A stretch of DNA of 64,000 nt from Rhodopseudomonas julia (GCF_030813515.1 NZ_JAUSUK010000002.1:124001-188000); one strand, 5' to 3'. Counted from the stretch's first letter, positions 24,677 to 33,824 are shown. Notes: generated by a model not told the origin, from the sequence alone. Numbers and translations are program-made.

Positions 24677-26080
24677 ATGCCTGTTGATCCGCCTCGTGAC
24701 GATGAACGCAACCGTTTTACCGGCCGTATGACGCGATATGCGCGTGTGGGTGCGGGAATGGGTGGCATCGCGGCCCGCATGGTTGGTTCGCGTGCATTGG
24801 GTCGCGAGATCGATCCGAGCCGCAACGCGCAGGAGCTGGCGCAGGCGCTGGGCGGGCTCAAAGGTCCGATCATGAAGGTGGCCCAGCTCATGGCCACGAT
24901 CCCCGACGTGCTGCCGCCGGAATATGCCGCCGAACTCACGCAGCTTCAGTCCGACGCGCCGCCGATGGGCTGGGCGTTCGTCAAGCGGCGCATGACGGCG
25001 GAGCTCGGGGCGGGCTGGCAAAGCCGCTTCAAGGAGTTCGAGCATCAGCCGGCCGCCGCCGCCTCGCTCGGCCAGGTGCACCGTGCCGTCGATCACGACG
25101 GGACGAAGCTTGCCTGCAAACTGCAATATCCGGAGATGGCGAGCGCGGTCGAAGCCGATCTCGGTCAGCTTTCCGTTCTGTTCTCGCTGCACCGGCGGAT
25201 GGATACGGCGATCGATACGCGCGAGATGGCCGAAGAGATCGCCGCGCGGGTGCGCGAAGAGCTCGATTACGAGCGCGAGGCCAAGCATATGGCTCTCTAC
25301 GACGCGGTCCTTGCCGACGAGCCGCGGGTGCGCGTGCCGAAATTGCGGCCTGAGCTCTCCACCCGCCGGCTTCTCACCATGACCTGGCTCGAGGGTAAGA
25401 AGCTCCTCGACTACCGTGACCATTCACTGGAGGAGCGCAATCATCTCGCCGCCTCCATGTTCAAGGCGTGGTGGCAGCCTTTCAGCCATCAGGCGATCAT
25501 CCACGGCGATCCGCATCTCGGCAATTACACGGTCTTTGAGGAGGAGGGGCGCCCCGCCGGCATCAATCTCCTCGACTATGGCTGCGTGCGCATCTTCCCG
25601 CCGCATTTCGTGGAAGGCGTGATCGAGCTCTATCGCGGGCTGCAGAGCGACGACCGCGAGCGTATCGTCAGCGCTTACGAGACCTGGGGCTTTCGCGGGC
25701 TTTCCAACGAGCTCATCGATATCCTCAACATCTGGGCGCGCTTCATCTATGGGCCGCTTCTCGACGATCGGACGCGGGCGATCGCCGACGGCATCTCGCC
25801 GGCGCAGTACGGACGGGGCGAAGCCTACCGGGTCCATATGGCGCTCAAGGAGAAGGGGCCGGTCACCGTGCCGCGCGAATTCGTATTTATGGATCGTGCG
25901 GCGATCGGTCTCGGCGGGGTCTTCCTGCATCTGCGCGCGGAGATGAATTTTCACCGTCTCTTCAACGACGAAATCGACGGATTTTCCGTCGACACGGTCG
26001 CCCGCAACCAGGCGGCGGCGCTTCAAGCCGCGAACCTTGTCGTGGAATCTGCGGGATCAAATTCGCGGCAAGGGCATTAA
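24677..26080 (+). CDS. ABC1/UbiB-family atypical kinase
   Basis: A 467-residue protein of the ABC1 (AarF/UbiB/COQ8) family. Family marks are the Ala-rich nucleotide loop AAASLGQVHRA (about residues 126-136), HGDPHLGNY in the catalytic loop and LLDYGCVR in place of DFG. The N-terminal KxGQ motif appears as MKVAQ, an Ala for Gly change at a residue important for ATP selectivity. Family members support ubiquinone biosynthesis, but no ubi genes are adjacent. ATG 24677 has GAAGG eight bases upstream. A TTG at 24650 is possible. Confidence 0.88.
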   Translation: MPVDPPRDDERNRFTGRMTRYARVGAGMGGIAARMVGSRALGREIDPSRNAQELAQALGGLKGPIMKVAQLMATIPDVLPPEYAAELTQLQSDAPPMGWAFVKRRMTAELGAGWQSRFKEFEHQPAAAASLGQVHRAVDHDGTKLACKLQYPEMASAVEADLGQLSVLFSLHRRMDTAIDTREMAEEIAARVREELDYEREAKHMALYDAVLADEPRVRVPKLRPELSTRRLLTMTWLEGKKLLDYRDHSLEERNHLAASMFKAWWQPFSHQAIIHGDPHLGNYTVFEEEGRPAGINLLDYGCVRIFPPHFVEGVIELYRGLQSDDRERIVSAYETWGFRGLSNELIDILNIWARFIYGPLLDDRTRAIADGISPAQYGRGEAYRVHMALKEKGPVTVPREFVFMDRAAIGLGGVFLHLRAEMNFHRLFNDEIDGFSVDTVARNQAAALQAANLVVESAGSNSRQGH

Positions 26081-26108
26081 AGCAGCAACGAACTGCTGGA
26101 GGCTCAAT

Positions 26109-26459
26109 TTGCATACCCGTTACATTACCGCTGCCGTCCTTCTTTCCGCGGCCTTCCTCGCCGGCTGTCAAACAGGCATCGGGGGACGAGAGATTTCCTC
26201 GCCTGTCGAGGGTCGCTGGATGTCGAGCGACCGGGTCTTCGTCTCGACCTTCTCGAACGGCGCCATGACCACCGAAGACGCCAAGACGGGCGCTCAGCTC
26301 GCCACCGGCAGCTACAACATGGCCGGTCCGCAGACGGTCGAGATCAGCTGGTACTCCATCGCCACGAAGCAGCAGCGCGCGGCCACCTGCACGCTAGCAG
26401 GCTCGAGCAGCATGACCTGCCGCCAGCCGGGGGCGTCCTTCACCCTGCACCGCGTCTGA
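26109..26459 (+). CDS. Omp10-like outer-membrane lipoprotein
   Basis: A 116-residue lipoprotein with a signal peptide and lipobox LAGC (Cys about residue 19). The mature part (VEGRW, STFSNGAMTTED, GSYNM, TVEISW, TCTLAGSSSMTC) follows the pattern of Brucella Omp10, a small AprI/Inh-like outer-membrane lipoprotein, including two Cys near the C-terminus. The start is a TTG with GGAGG six bases upstream; an ATG-initiated frame upstream overlaps the kinase gene and lacks a signal peptide. Export via Lol to the outer membrane is inferred. Confidence 0.8.
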   Translation: MHTRYITAAVLLSAAFLAGCQTGIGGREISSPVEGRWMSSDRVFVSTFSNGAMTTEDAKTGAQLATGSYNMAGPQTVEISWYSIATKQQRAATCTLAGSSSMTCRQPGASFTLHRV

Positions 26460-26483
26460 GATATCACCTCTGATCTTCCTTAC

Positions 26484-26510
26484 GACGGCGCCCAAGTGGC
26501 GCCGTCTTCG
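26484..26510 (+). terminator. Terminator after the Omp10-like gene
   Basis: GACGGCGCC / GGCGCCGTC 9-bp stem with 5-base loop and a following TTCG, 25 bp after the stop. Confidence 0.7.
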
Positions 26511-26635
26511 CATTCTCTTTCGCCTCTCTTTGGGGCCCCTGCGGCATTTGGAGGTTTACCCGCCGTTGCCCTTGTCTAAGATGGCGTGGTAAGGCCGGCG
26601 ATATATCCCGCCAATCTATGCAAGGGCAGTAGCGC

Positions 26636-26923
26636 ATGGCTGAACAGGTGATGGCGTCGGCAGGTTCCGCAATGGATTACGAGCACCACGAGAAGACGTA
26701 CGACAGATTTCTGTCGCTGCTTATCTTGGGCATCATACATGTCGTCACGATCGTCCTGATCGTCGCTATTTTCGGCCTCGGGGGTGCCCTATGGCTCGGC
26801 TCTATCGCGCTCGCGCTGACGATTGGCACGCTGTTCTACGGCCTGTTCAGGCAGAGCAGATGGGGGCCCTCCGCGGTCGTCCTCGGGATTACTTTCGTCT
26901 TCTTCCTCTTCGCAGTGGCCTGA
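26636..26923 (+). CDS. aa3-type cytochrome c oxidase subunit IV-like protein
   Basis: A 95-residue protein with the motif MDYEHHEKTYDRFL at residues 13-26, diagnostic of the bacterial aa3-type COX subunit IV family, then three hydrophobic segments. The extra C-terminal helices make it longer than the roughly 50-residue standard form. In Hyphomicrobiales this gene often sits directly before pntAA, as here (11 bp gap). Role in the oxidase or in transhydrogenase assembly is not known. Confidence 0.85.
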   Translation: MAEQVMASAGSAMDYEHHEKTYDRFLSLLILGIIHVVTIVLIVAIFGLGGALWLGSIALALTIGTLFYGLFRQSRWGPSAVVLGITFVFFLFAVA

Positions 26924-26934
26924 GCTAAATCATT

Positions 26935-28086
26935 ATGCGCATTGCAGTTCTTAAGGAACCGCGGGACGACGAGCCGCGTGTCGCGGCAACTCCCGAATCG
27001 ATCAAGAAGTTCAAAACCCTCGGCGCCGATGTCGTCGTGGAGAGCGGGGCCGGGGCAGGCTCTTCGCTTGCCGACGAGGTCTTCGCCGAGGCAGGCGCGG
27101 AGATCGCGCAAAACCGGCAGGCGGCGCTTCAAGCTGCCGACGTCGTTCTCACGGTCCGCCGTCCGGAAGATTTTTCCGGCTTTCCGCAAGGCGCGGCTGT
27201 CGTCGCCCTCATGGATCCTTACGGCCATGAGGAGGCGCTGAAGAAGATGGCGGACGCGAAGCTTTCAGGCTTTGCGCTCGAACTTATTCCGCGCATCACC
27301 CGCGCCCAGTCGATGGACGTCCTCTCCTCGCAGGCGAACCTTGCGGGCTACCGCGCCGTCATCGAGGCTGCGGAAACTTACGGGCGCGCCTTGCCGATGA
27401 TGATGACGGCTGCCGGCACGGTGCCGGCCGCCCGCGTCTTCGTCATGGGGGCTGGCGTCGCCGGCCTACAGGCGATCGCCACCGCCAAGCGCCTCGGCGC
27501 CGTGGTCACGGCGACGGATGTGCGCCCGGCCGCCAAGGAGCAGGTGGAATCCTTGGGCGGCAAATTCATCGCGGTCGAGGACGAAGAGTTCAAGGCGGCG
27601 GAAACGGCCGGCGGTTACGCCAAGGAGATGTCGGCGGAGTATCGTGCCAAGCAGGCCGAGCTGGTGCGCGAGCACATCGCCAAGCAGGACATCGTCATCA
27701 CCACGGCGCTCATTCCGGGCCGTCCGGCCCCGAAGCTCGTCGATGCGGAGATGGTGAAGTCGATGAAGGACGGTTCCGTCATCGTCGACCTCGCCGTGGA
27801 ACGCGGCGGCAATGTCGAGGGCGTGGAAGCCGACAAGCAGGTCGTCAAGGACAACGTCACGCTCATCGGCATCGTCAATATGGCGGGGCAGATCGCAGCG
27901 TCCGCTTCGGCGCTTCTTGCCCGTAACATCTATGCCTTCGTCGAGCCGATGGTCGACAAGGAGACGAAGGCGCTTTCCATCAACCGTGAAGACCAGATCG
28001 TGGCGGCGACGCTGCTCACCCATGGCGGGGCCGTCGTGCACCCGCAGTTCGGTGGCGAGCCGGTGAACGCGCCGAACGAGAAATAG
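26935..28086 (+). CDS. pntAA: NAD(P) transhydrogenase alpha subunit, soluble NAD(H) domain
   Basis: A 383-residue NAD(H)-binding domain I of proton-translocating transhydrogenase. It begins MRIAVLKEPRDDEPRVAATPES, has the Rossmann segment VMGAGVAGLQAIATAKRLGA near 169-188 and the QDIVITTALIPGRPAPKLV region. With the next two genes it forms the split, three-polypeptide enzyme that uses proton motive force to reduce NADP+ with NADH. It is tightly spaced with pntAB (10 bp). Confidence 0.96.
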   Translation: MRIAVLKEPRDDEPRVAATPESIKKFKTLGADVVVESGAGAGSSLADEVFAEAGAEIAQNRQAALQAADVVLTVRRPEDFSGFPQGAAVVALMDPYGHEEALKKMADAKLSGFALELIPRITRAQSMDVLSSQANLAGYRAVIEAAETYGRALPMMMTAAGTVPAARVFVMGAGVAGLQAIATAKRLGAVVTATDVRPAAKEQVESLGGKFIAVEDEEFKAAETAGGYAKEMSAEYRAKQAELVREHIAKQDIVITTALIPGRPAPKLVDAEMVKSMKDGSVIVDLAVERGGNVEGVEADKQVVKDNVTLIGIVNMAGQIAASASALLARNIYAFVEPMVDKETKALSINREDQIVAATLLTHGGAVVHPQFGGEPVNAPNEK

Positions 28087-28096
28087 GGGATAGCCG

Positions 28097-28537
28097 ATGG
28101 CTGAAGAAACAGTAAGGCAGGCTGTCGAACAGGCACAGTCGGCCGCCGAGGCGGCGCGGGAAGCCGCCTCACAGGCGCTCAATGCGCTGGGAGACGGGGA
28201 GGCCGTGGGTCAGCTCGCGCATGCGGCGAGCGGCGGCATGATCGACCCGTTCGTCTTCCGCTTCTCGATTTTCGTGCTGGCGATTTTCGTCGGCTATTAC
28301 GTCGTCTGGTCCGTGACTCCGGCGCTGCACACGCCGCTCATGTCCGTGACCAATGCGATCTCGTCGGTGATCGTGGTCGGTGCGCTTCTCGCCGTCGGCG
28401 TAGATCTCGTCGCGGCCGGGTCGAGCACGGCGCGTTGGTTCGGATTCTTCGCGGTGATGCTGGCGAGCGTCAATATTTTCGGCGGCTTTCTCGTCACACA
28501 CCGCATGCTGTCCATGTACAAGCGGAAAGAGCGGTAA
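28097..28537 (+). CDS. pntAB: NAD(P) transhydrogenase alpha subunit, membrane part
   Basis: A 146-residue protein with an Ala/Glu-rich helical N-terminus (residues 1-45) and about three to four membrane helices, matching transhydrogenase domain II alpha-2. The segment [20 protein letters not shown] is the first helix. It is the middle gene of pntAA-AB-B. A GC-rich hairpin (28562-28577) lies before pntB. Confidence 0.93.
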   Translation: MAEETVRQAVEQAQSAAEAAREAASQALNALGDGEAVGQLAHAASGGMIDPFVFRFSIFVLAIFVGYYVVWSVTPALHTPLMSVTNAISSVIVVGALLAVGVDLVAAGSSTARWFGFFAVMLASVNIFGGFLVTHRMLSMYKRKER

Positions 28538-28597
28538 AATGAGCCAGTTTTCCAAGGCTCGGGCGGCAGGCGCCGCCGGTGAGGGAGTGCGCGCCTG

Positions 28598-29995
28598 ATG
28601 TCTGCCAGCGTCACAGCCTTTCTTTATCTGATCGCGGGTGTCCTTTTCATTCTGGCACTGCGCGGTCTTTCACACCCGGAAACCAGCCGCCAGGGCAACC
28701 AGTTCGGCATGGCCGGCATGGTCATTGCCGTGCTCACCACCCTGATCGGGCATCCCCCGGCCAGCTTCGGATCCTGGGGTCTCATCATCCTGGCGATCGC
28801 CATCGGCGGCGGCGTCGGCGCGGTGATCGCCAAGCGCATCGCCATGACGGCGATGCCGCAGCTCGTCGCTGCCTTCCATTCGCTCGTCGGCCTTGCCGCC
28901 GTGCTGGTGGCCGCCGCCGCGCTTTATGCGCCGCAGGCCTTCGGCATCGGCGATACCGGATCGATCCACGGGGCGAGCCTCATCGAGATGTCGCTCGGCG
29001 TGGCGATCGGCGCGATCACCTTCACCGGCTCGATCATTGCGTTTTTGAAGCTCGACGGACGCATGAGCGGCAAGCCGATCATGCTGCCGATGCGCCATCA
29101 GGTGAATATCGGCCTCGGCGTCTTCCTGCTGCTGTGCATCATCATCTTCGCCGCCACGGAAAGCCACACGGCCTTCTGGCTGATCACCATCGTCAGCCTG
29201 GCGCTGGGTGTCTTGATCATCGTCCCAATCGGCGGGGCGGACATGCCCGTCGTCGTGTCGATGCTGAACTCCTATTCGGGGTGGGCGGCCGCCGGCATCG
29301 GCTTCACGCTCGGCAACACCGCGCTCATCATCACCGGTGCCCTCGTCGGTTCCTCGGGTGCGATCCTGTCCTACATCATGTGTAAGGGCATGAACCGCTC
29401 CTTCATCTCCGTCATCCTCGGCGGTTTCGGCGGCGAGACCACGGCTGCGAGCGGCGGTGCCGACGATCGTCCGGTCAAGCAGGGCTCGGCGGAAGATGCG
29501 GCCTTCCTGATGAAGAACGCCTCCAAGGTCATCATCGTGCCGGGTTACGGCATGGCGGTGGCGCAGGCGCAGCACGCGCTTCACGAAATGGCGGCGGCTC
29601 TGAAAAAGGAAGGCGTGGAAGTGAAATACGCCATCCATCCGGTCGCTGGTCGTATGCCTGGCCATATGAACGTGCTGCTCGCCGAAGCGAATGTGCCGTA
29701 TGATGAGGTCTTCGAACTCGAAGATATCAACTCCGAGTTCAGCCAGGCCGATGTCGCCTATGTCATCGGCGCCAACGACGTCACCAATCCGGCCGCGCGC
29801 GACGATCCGCAATCGCCGATCTACGGCATGCCGATCCTCGACGTCGACAAGGCGGGCACGGTGCTCTTTGTCAAACGCTCCATGTCCTCGGGCTATGCCG
29901 GCATTCAGAACGAGCTCTTCTTCCTCGACAAGACGATGATGCTGTTCGGCGACGCCAAGAAAATGACCGAAGCGATCGTCAAATCGCTCGGCTAG
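28598..29995 (+). CDS. pntB: NAD(P) transhydrogenase beta subunit
   Basis: The 465-residue beta subunit, with about nine membrane helices forming the proton channel and a C-terminal NADP(H)-binding domain III (VIIVPGYGMAVAQAQHALHEM; VIGANDVTNPAAR). All conserved blocks are intact and length is normal. It is the last gene of the operon, followed by a strong terminator. Confidence 0.97.
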   Translation: MSASVTAFLYLIAGVLFILALRGLSHPETSRQGNQFGMAGMVIAVLTTLIGHPPASFGSWGLIILAIAIGGGVGAVIAKRIAMTAMPQLVAAFHSLVGLAAVLVAAAALYAPQAFGIGDTGSIHGASLIEMSLGVAIGAITFTGSIIAFLKLDGRMSGKPIMLPMRHQVNIGLGVFLLLCIIIFAATESHTAFWLITIVSLALGVLIIVPIGGADMPVVVSMLNSYSGWAAAGIGFTLGNTALIITGALVGSSGAILSYIMCKGMNRSFISVILGGFGGETTAASGGADDRPVKQGSAEDAAFLMKNASKVIIVPGYGMAVAQAQHALHEMAAALKKEGVEVKYAIHPVAGRMPGHMNVLLAEANVPYDEVFELEDINSEFSQADVAYVIGANDVTNPAARDDPQSPIYGMPILDVDKAGTVLFVKRSMSSGYAGIQNELFFLDKTMMLFGDAKKMTEAIVKSLG

Positions 29996-30019
29996 GTTCG
30001 ATGGATTTCGTTTGTTCTG

Positions 30020-30051
30020 ACGGCCGCAGCTCGCGCTGCGGCCGTTTTTTT
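30020..30051 (+). terminator. Terminator of the pnt operon
   Basis: ACGGCCGCAGC / GCTGCGGCCGT 11-bp stem with TCGC tetraloop followed by seven T residues, 25 bp after pntB. Confidence 0.95.
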
Positions 30052-30255
30052 ATTGTCTGACAAAACTGCCGGCCGGCGCGCGAACACGCGGACAATCCGA
30101 CAAGATTGCTCATGTTTTAATCAAGTTTTTCACTTGGTTTGATCCCGCACATCGGATTTATGGGCTCACTAAGGGTCGACGAGCCGCCGTCCCCTCTGGT
30201 CTCGGTGTGAAGCGCCCGGCCCGAGGGGCGGACGGCACCATTGAGGGATCGCCTC

Positions 30256-31590
30256 ATGGATTTGATGAATGTTCTTCTGCTGGTTCTGGAACTGACCGTC
30301 TATTTTTCGGTCATGGCCGGTCTCTTCAGGCTGCGCCATCGGCTCGGGATCGGCATCTTCTTCTGTGCCCTCGGCACGATGCATTTCCTGGAGACCTATC
30401 TCGCGGCGATCCTTTATGTGCCCTTCGCGGAGGGGACGGCAATTTCTCCGGGTTCGACGGTCCTGTTTGCCGGCAAGCTCGTCCTCCTTCTCCTCGTTTA
30501 TATCCGCGAAGACGCCTCCACCGTTCGCCAGCCGATCTACGGCCTTCTCATCGGCAATTTCCTGACCGTCGCTCTCGTCTTCCTGGCGCGCCATCACATC
30601 GTCGCGCCGGCCACGGGGCAGTTGCCCGATTTCAGCTTCATGAACGACATGGGCTGGCTGATGGTGTGGGGAACGGTGCTTCTGTTCGTGGACAGCATCC
30701 TCATCATCCTGCTTTACGAGCGGCTCGGTCGGATCATGCGGCAGAGCGTTGGTCTGCGCATCGCGCTCTGCGCCATGGCCATCCTCACCTTCGACCAGAT
30801 CGGCTTCTATTCGGCGCTCTGGGCGCTTCTCGATGCGCCGACGAACGTGCTGATCGGCGGCTGGCTCGCCAAGATGGTGACGGCCTGCATCTACGGCGTG
30901 CTTGCGTGGATTTATCTGCGCTATCTCGAGCGCCCACCGCTCGTCGCGCCTCGGCAGAAGCGGATCTCCGACATCTTCGACGTCCTCACCTATCGTGAAA
31001 AATACGAGGATCTCCTGAAGCGTGTCGGGCGCGACGAGCTGACCGGTGTCTTTGATCGCAGTCGGTTGCCGGGCGAAGGCAAGGATACGCTCAATTGCAC
31101 GCCGGAGGCCGGGAGGCCGTTCAGCGTGCTCATCGTCGACATCGACGAATTCAAGGCGATCAATGACGATTTCGGCCATGCGTGCGGGGATCTCGTTCTC
31201 AAAGAGATGGCCGCGACGATGCAGGGCGTCCTGCGCAAGGATGACGTCCTGGTGCGTTATGGGGGAGACGAGTTCGTCATCTGTTGCAACGATCTCGACC
31301 GCTGGGAGGCGACCTCGCTCGGCGACCGGCTGATGCGGCGGGTGGCGGCGTTGCAATTGCCCCCGCTCGGCCGACCCGTGACGATCAGCATCGGCCACGC
31401 GACATCGCCCGATGAAGGACGGACGTTCGAAGAATTGTTCGCGGCCGCCGATCGCTCGCTTTATCGGGTGAAGCGAAGGCGTCATGGGGAAAGCTCGAGG
31501 CTGCGGGCGGAAGGAGATCTGGCGCAAGACCCCGGCACGCAGGCCAGCGGCGCTCAGGATCCCGAGGGCATCGGGACCGAGCTCGTCTGA
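30256..31590 (+). CDS. Membrane diguanylate cyclase (GGDEF)
   Basis: A 444-residue protein. About seven hydrophobic segments occupy residues 1-225, then a short linker (DILTYREKYEDLL) leads to a GGDEF domain. The active site GGDEF is at 336-340, and an RKDD inhibitory site lies exactly five residues before it, so cyclic-di-GMP synthesis with product feedback is expected. There is no EAL domain. The membrane part is not a PAS, HAMP or 7TMR module I can name. ATG 30256 has GAGGGA seven bases upstream; the TTG at 30241 is the alternative. The last 35 residues are a charged, disordered tail. Confidence 0.92.
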   Translation: MDLMNVLLLVLELTVYFSVMAGLFRLRHRLGIGIFFCALGTMHFLETYLAAILYVPFAEGTAISPGSTVLFAGKLVLLLLVYIREDASTVRQPIYGLLIGNFLTVALVFLARHHIVAPATGQLPDFSFMNDMGWLMVWGTVLLFVDSILIILLYERLGRIMRQSVGLRIALCAMAILTFDQIGFYSALWALLDAPTNVLIGGWLAKMVTACIYGVLAWIYLRYLERPPLVAPRQKRISDIFDVLTYREKYEDLLKRVGRDELTGVFDRSRLPGEGKDTLNCTPEAGRPFSVLIVDIDEFKAINDDFGHACGDLVLKEMAATMQGVLRKDDVLVRYGGDEFVICCNDLDRWEATSLGDRLMRRVAALQLPPLGRPVTISIGHATSPDEGRTFEELFAAADRSLYRVKRRRHGESSRLRAEGDLAQDPGTQASGAQDPEGIGTELV

Positions 31591-31606
31591 GCCCTAGAAG
31601 TCGCTG

Positions 31607-31825
31607 TCATCTGTGAGTGGCTGGCTCGTGAGTGGCGCTCTTTTGCCGGCAGGCGGCCACGCTGTCCGGCCCGCTCGATGCGCGGCACGCCGGCGCCTCG
31701 GTGCTTTTGATCCAGGCATCGATGCTGATCACGGTCGGCAGGGGGAGATGATTGAAACTCGCGTGGGCATAGCCCGCGACCGACGCCAACGTCAGCGCAG
31801 TGGCAGCCAGAATTCGAATCAACAT
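31607..31825 (-). CDS. Small exported protein, unknown
   Basis: A 72-residue protein whose first 22 residues form a convincing Sec signal peptide (MLIRILAATALTLASVAGYAHA). The 50-residue mature part has two Cys (PACRASS, VAACRQ) that could form a disulfide. No known family. It starts 33 bp after the Cys-rich gene 31859-32371 on the same strand, so the two probably form a unit. The ribosome site is weak. Confidence 0.5.
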   Translation of the reverse strand: MLIRILAATALTLASVAGYAHASFNHLPLPTVISIDAWIKSTEAPACRASSGPDSVAACRQKSATHEPATHR

Positions 31826-31858
31826 TTGGAGCTCTGTTCGCTCGCCTTCCGAAAAGGC

Positions 31859-32371
31859 TCAATGGTAGGTGCGGGTGATCTGTCGCTCAGATTCCGGCGG
31901 CTCGATCAGGCCCCGGACCACTTCGCAGGGGACCGACATCAGTCGCTGGCCATGTGACTCGAGCGCCGACGCGAAGCCGAGCGCCGCTTCCAACGGTTCG
32001 CGATGATCGGCAAAGCCGCAAAAGCGCTCCAGACAATAATCGAGGCAGGAGCCGTCTCGATGCTGACAGGCGGCGATCATTGCCACGGCCAGGCATTCGT
32101 CGCGACAGATGTGGGGGCAGCCGGAGCTGAAGCACTGGATCGGATCCGTTCGCCACAGAAAGACGGAGCGCACCCAATGGGCCAGCTGGGTGACGGAATG
32201 GCGTGCCGGGCCGTGACCGAATTTCTCGGAGAAGAGGGTCCAGGCCTCGCTCCAATGCTCGATGTCGCCCGTCTGATAGCCCGCGACCCACAGCCTGAAG
32301 CCGTTGACCACGAGAGCTTCCGGAGGACGCTTGAGATAGCCGCAGGCCCCGGCGAAAGGACATTCGTGCAT
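31859..32371 (-). CDS. Cys-rich hypothetical protein
   Basis: A 170-residue soluble protein with about eleven Cys. They include MHECPFAGACGY at the N-terminus and a cluster in the middle (QCFSSGCPHICRDECLA, then ACQHRDGSCLDYCLERFC), a spacing that suggests metal binding or several disulfides. I do not recognise a family. ATG 32371 is chosen because the N-terminal Cys motif begins there; the longer upstream frame is low complexity. Convergent with the diguanylate cyclase. A real gene is likely from composition, not from homology. Confidence 0.55.
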   Translation of the reverse strand: MHECPFAGACGYLKRPPEALVVNGFRLWVAGYQTGDIEHWSEAWTLFSEKFGHGPARHSVTQLAHWVRSVFLWRTDPIQCFSSGCPHICRDECLAVAMIAACQHRDGSCLDYCLERFCGFADHREPLEAALGFASALESHGQRLMSVPCEVVRGLIEPPESERQITRTYH

Positions 32372-32858
32372 GGCTATTCCCGCTCTCGAAGATTTGGATT
32401 TGAAGCTTGGAGATGCGACGCACGCCTCGGTTCCGGGCCCTGGGCCGAACCGTCCGCGTGAAGGAGGGGCGGATGCGCCTGATCCGCTGCGGTCGCGCAG
32501 AAAAATCTCATTCATTTCCTCCAATCGAAAGGGTTCAAGGCCCTGACATCAAAGGACGTTGCGACGGGTGCCGCGACTTTGCGAACGAACCAGAAGGCCG
32601 GCGCAAAATCAAATACTATGTTCTGGATCTATTCTAAAGAAAGCCACGCCCGTCCGGCCTTCGGTGCGGATGGCCCTGGCGCGGTGGGGCGGCTCCAAAA
32701 CGTTGCTGATCTCATTGCTCTCGGTAGTCTTTTGTTAAGGTTTAGAGGTGTGGTTAAGCTTCATAGTTAAGCCCTTCTTAAGTGATCGTGGCTAAACCTT
32801 GTCAGCATCAGTGGGTGATTTCGGGCTGCCGGATGCGCCGCAAAAGACGAGGACCACT
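32372..32858. other. Intergenic region upstream of the porin gene
   Basis: About 490 bp without a supported gene. The last 130 bp are AT-richer than the surroundings and hold four TTAA tetramers (32735, 32754, 32767, 32778), two of which form a full CtrA-type box. This should be the porin promoter. Confidence 0.6.
32767..32781 (+). promoter_or_regulatory. CtrA-type box
   Basis: TTAA-GCCCTTC-TTAA matches the CtrA full site TTAA-N7-TTAA exactly. It is 78-92 bp upstream of the porin ATG. CtrA is known to control outer-membrane protein genes in Brucella, so cell-cycle control is plausible here. Confidence 0.5.
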
Positions 32859-33716
32859 ATGTTGAAACGCGCCACTCTCGCGCTTGCTGCCAGCGTGACG
32901 GCCTTGACCACGGCACCGGCAGCCTTTGCCGCCGATCTACCGCTTCCTCCTATCGTCGAGCCGGAACCGCTGCCGCCGGCCGCGCCTTCCTTCAGCGGCT
33001 GGTATTTGCGTGGTGACATCGGCATCACCAATCAGCAGGTCGACAAGATCACGAGCAGCCTCATCGATCAGGCGGTGGCGAATGGCGATACCGTCAGCTT
33101 CGTCAACGATCCGGAATTCGACAGTGGCGGCTTCGCTGGCATCGGTATCGGCTATCAGATCAATCCCTGGGCCCGTGTCGACCTGACCGGCGAATATCGT
33201 GGCAAGACGAGCTTCTCCGCTTTCGACACCTATGTCGGCGCCGATCCGGCTTTCATCGGTTCGAACGAATATGAGGCGATGAAGTCGGAATGGCTGTTCC
33301 TGGCGAACGCCTATGTCGATCTCGGCAGCTGGCACGGCTTCTCGCCCTATGTCGGCGCGGGCATCGGCGCGTCGCGCAACACGATCAGCGGCATGCGCGA
33401 TATCAACACCCCGAACGCTTACGCCTCCTATGGCGGGGATCACAGCGAGTGGAACCTCGCCTGGGCGCTGCATGCCGGTGTCGCCTATCAGGTGACACCC
33501 AATCTCGCGCTCGATCTCGGCTATCGCTACGTCAACCTCGGTGACGCGGAATCCGGCGACATGGTCGGTTACGACGGCAACAACGAGAATGTGAACCCGA
33601 TCAAGTTCAAGGACATCGATTCGCACGATGTGAAGCTCGGCGTGCGCTACACGTTCGGGGGGCCGGCCGCGGAACCCGACCTGTATTACGGCGAGCCTGC
33701 GGTCGTTAAGTACTGA
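32859..33716 (+). CDS. Omp25/Omp31-family outer-membrane beta-barrel protein
   Basis: A 285-residue protein with a signal peptide (1-25, ending PAAFAADL). A Pro-rich spacer is followed by alternating amphipathic beta strands typical of the eight-stranded Omp25/31 class: FSGWYLRGDIGITN, GIGIGYQINPWARVDLTGEYR, YVGAGIGASR, and C-terminal VKLGVRYTFGG. The tail after the last strand (EPDLYYGEPAVVKY) is unusual, since these barrels normally end at a terminal Phe. Located in the outer membrane. GAGGA precedes ATG 32859. Confidence 0.9.
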   Translation: MLKRATLALAASVTALTTAPAAFAADLPLPPIVEPEPLPPAAPSFSGWYLRGDIGITNQQVDKITSSLIDQAVANGDTVSFVNDPEFDSGGFAGIGIGYQINPWARVDLTGEYRGKTSFSAFDTYVGADPAFIGSNEYEAMKSEWLFLANAYVDLGSWHGFSPYVGAGIGASRNTISGMRDINTPNAYASYGGDHSEWNLAWALHAGVAYQVTPNLALDLGYRYVNLGDAESGDMVGYDGNNENVNPIKFKDIDSHDVKLGVRYTFGGPAAEPDLYYGEPAVVKY

Positions 33717-33741
33717 GCCTCTCTCTGGCTCTGCTCCAGGA

Positions 33742-33767
33742 ACGGGTCGGCTTTGCCGGCCCGTTTC
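33742..33767 (+). terminator. Terminator after the porin gene
   Basis: ACGGGTCGGC / GCCGGCCCGT stem (one G-T pair) with loop TTT, followed by TTTCG, 25 bp after the stop. Confidence 0.75.
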
Positions 33768-33824
33768 GCGTTCTGAGCCCGTTTTTCATCCCGCACGGTA
33801 GAGGCCGTGATGCGCAGGCCATCT

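Noticed and set aside
30169-31527. 452-residue leftward open frame opposite the diguanylate cyclase
   Set aside because: Charged shadow frame without domain; the plus strand has an intact GGDEF domain.
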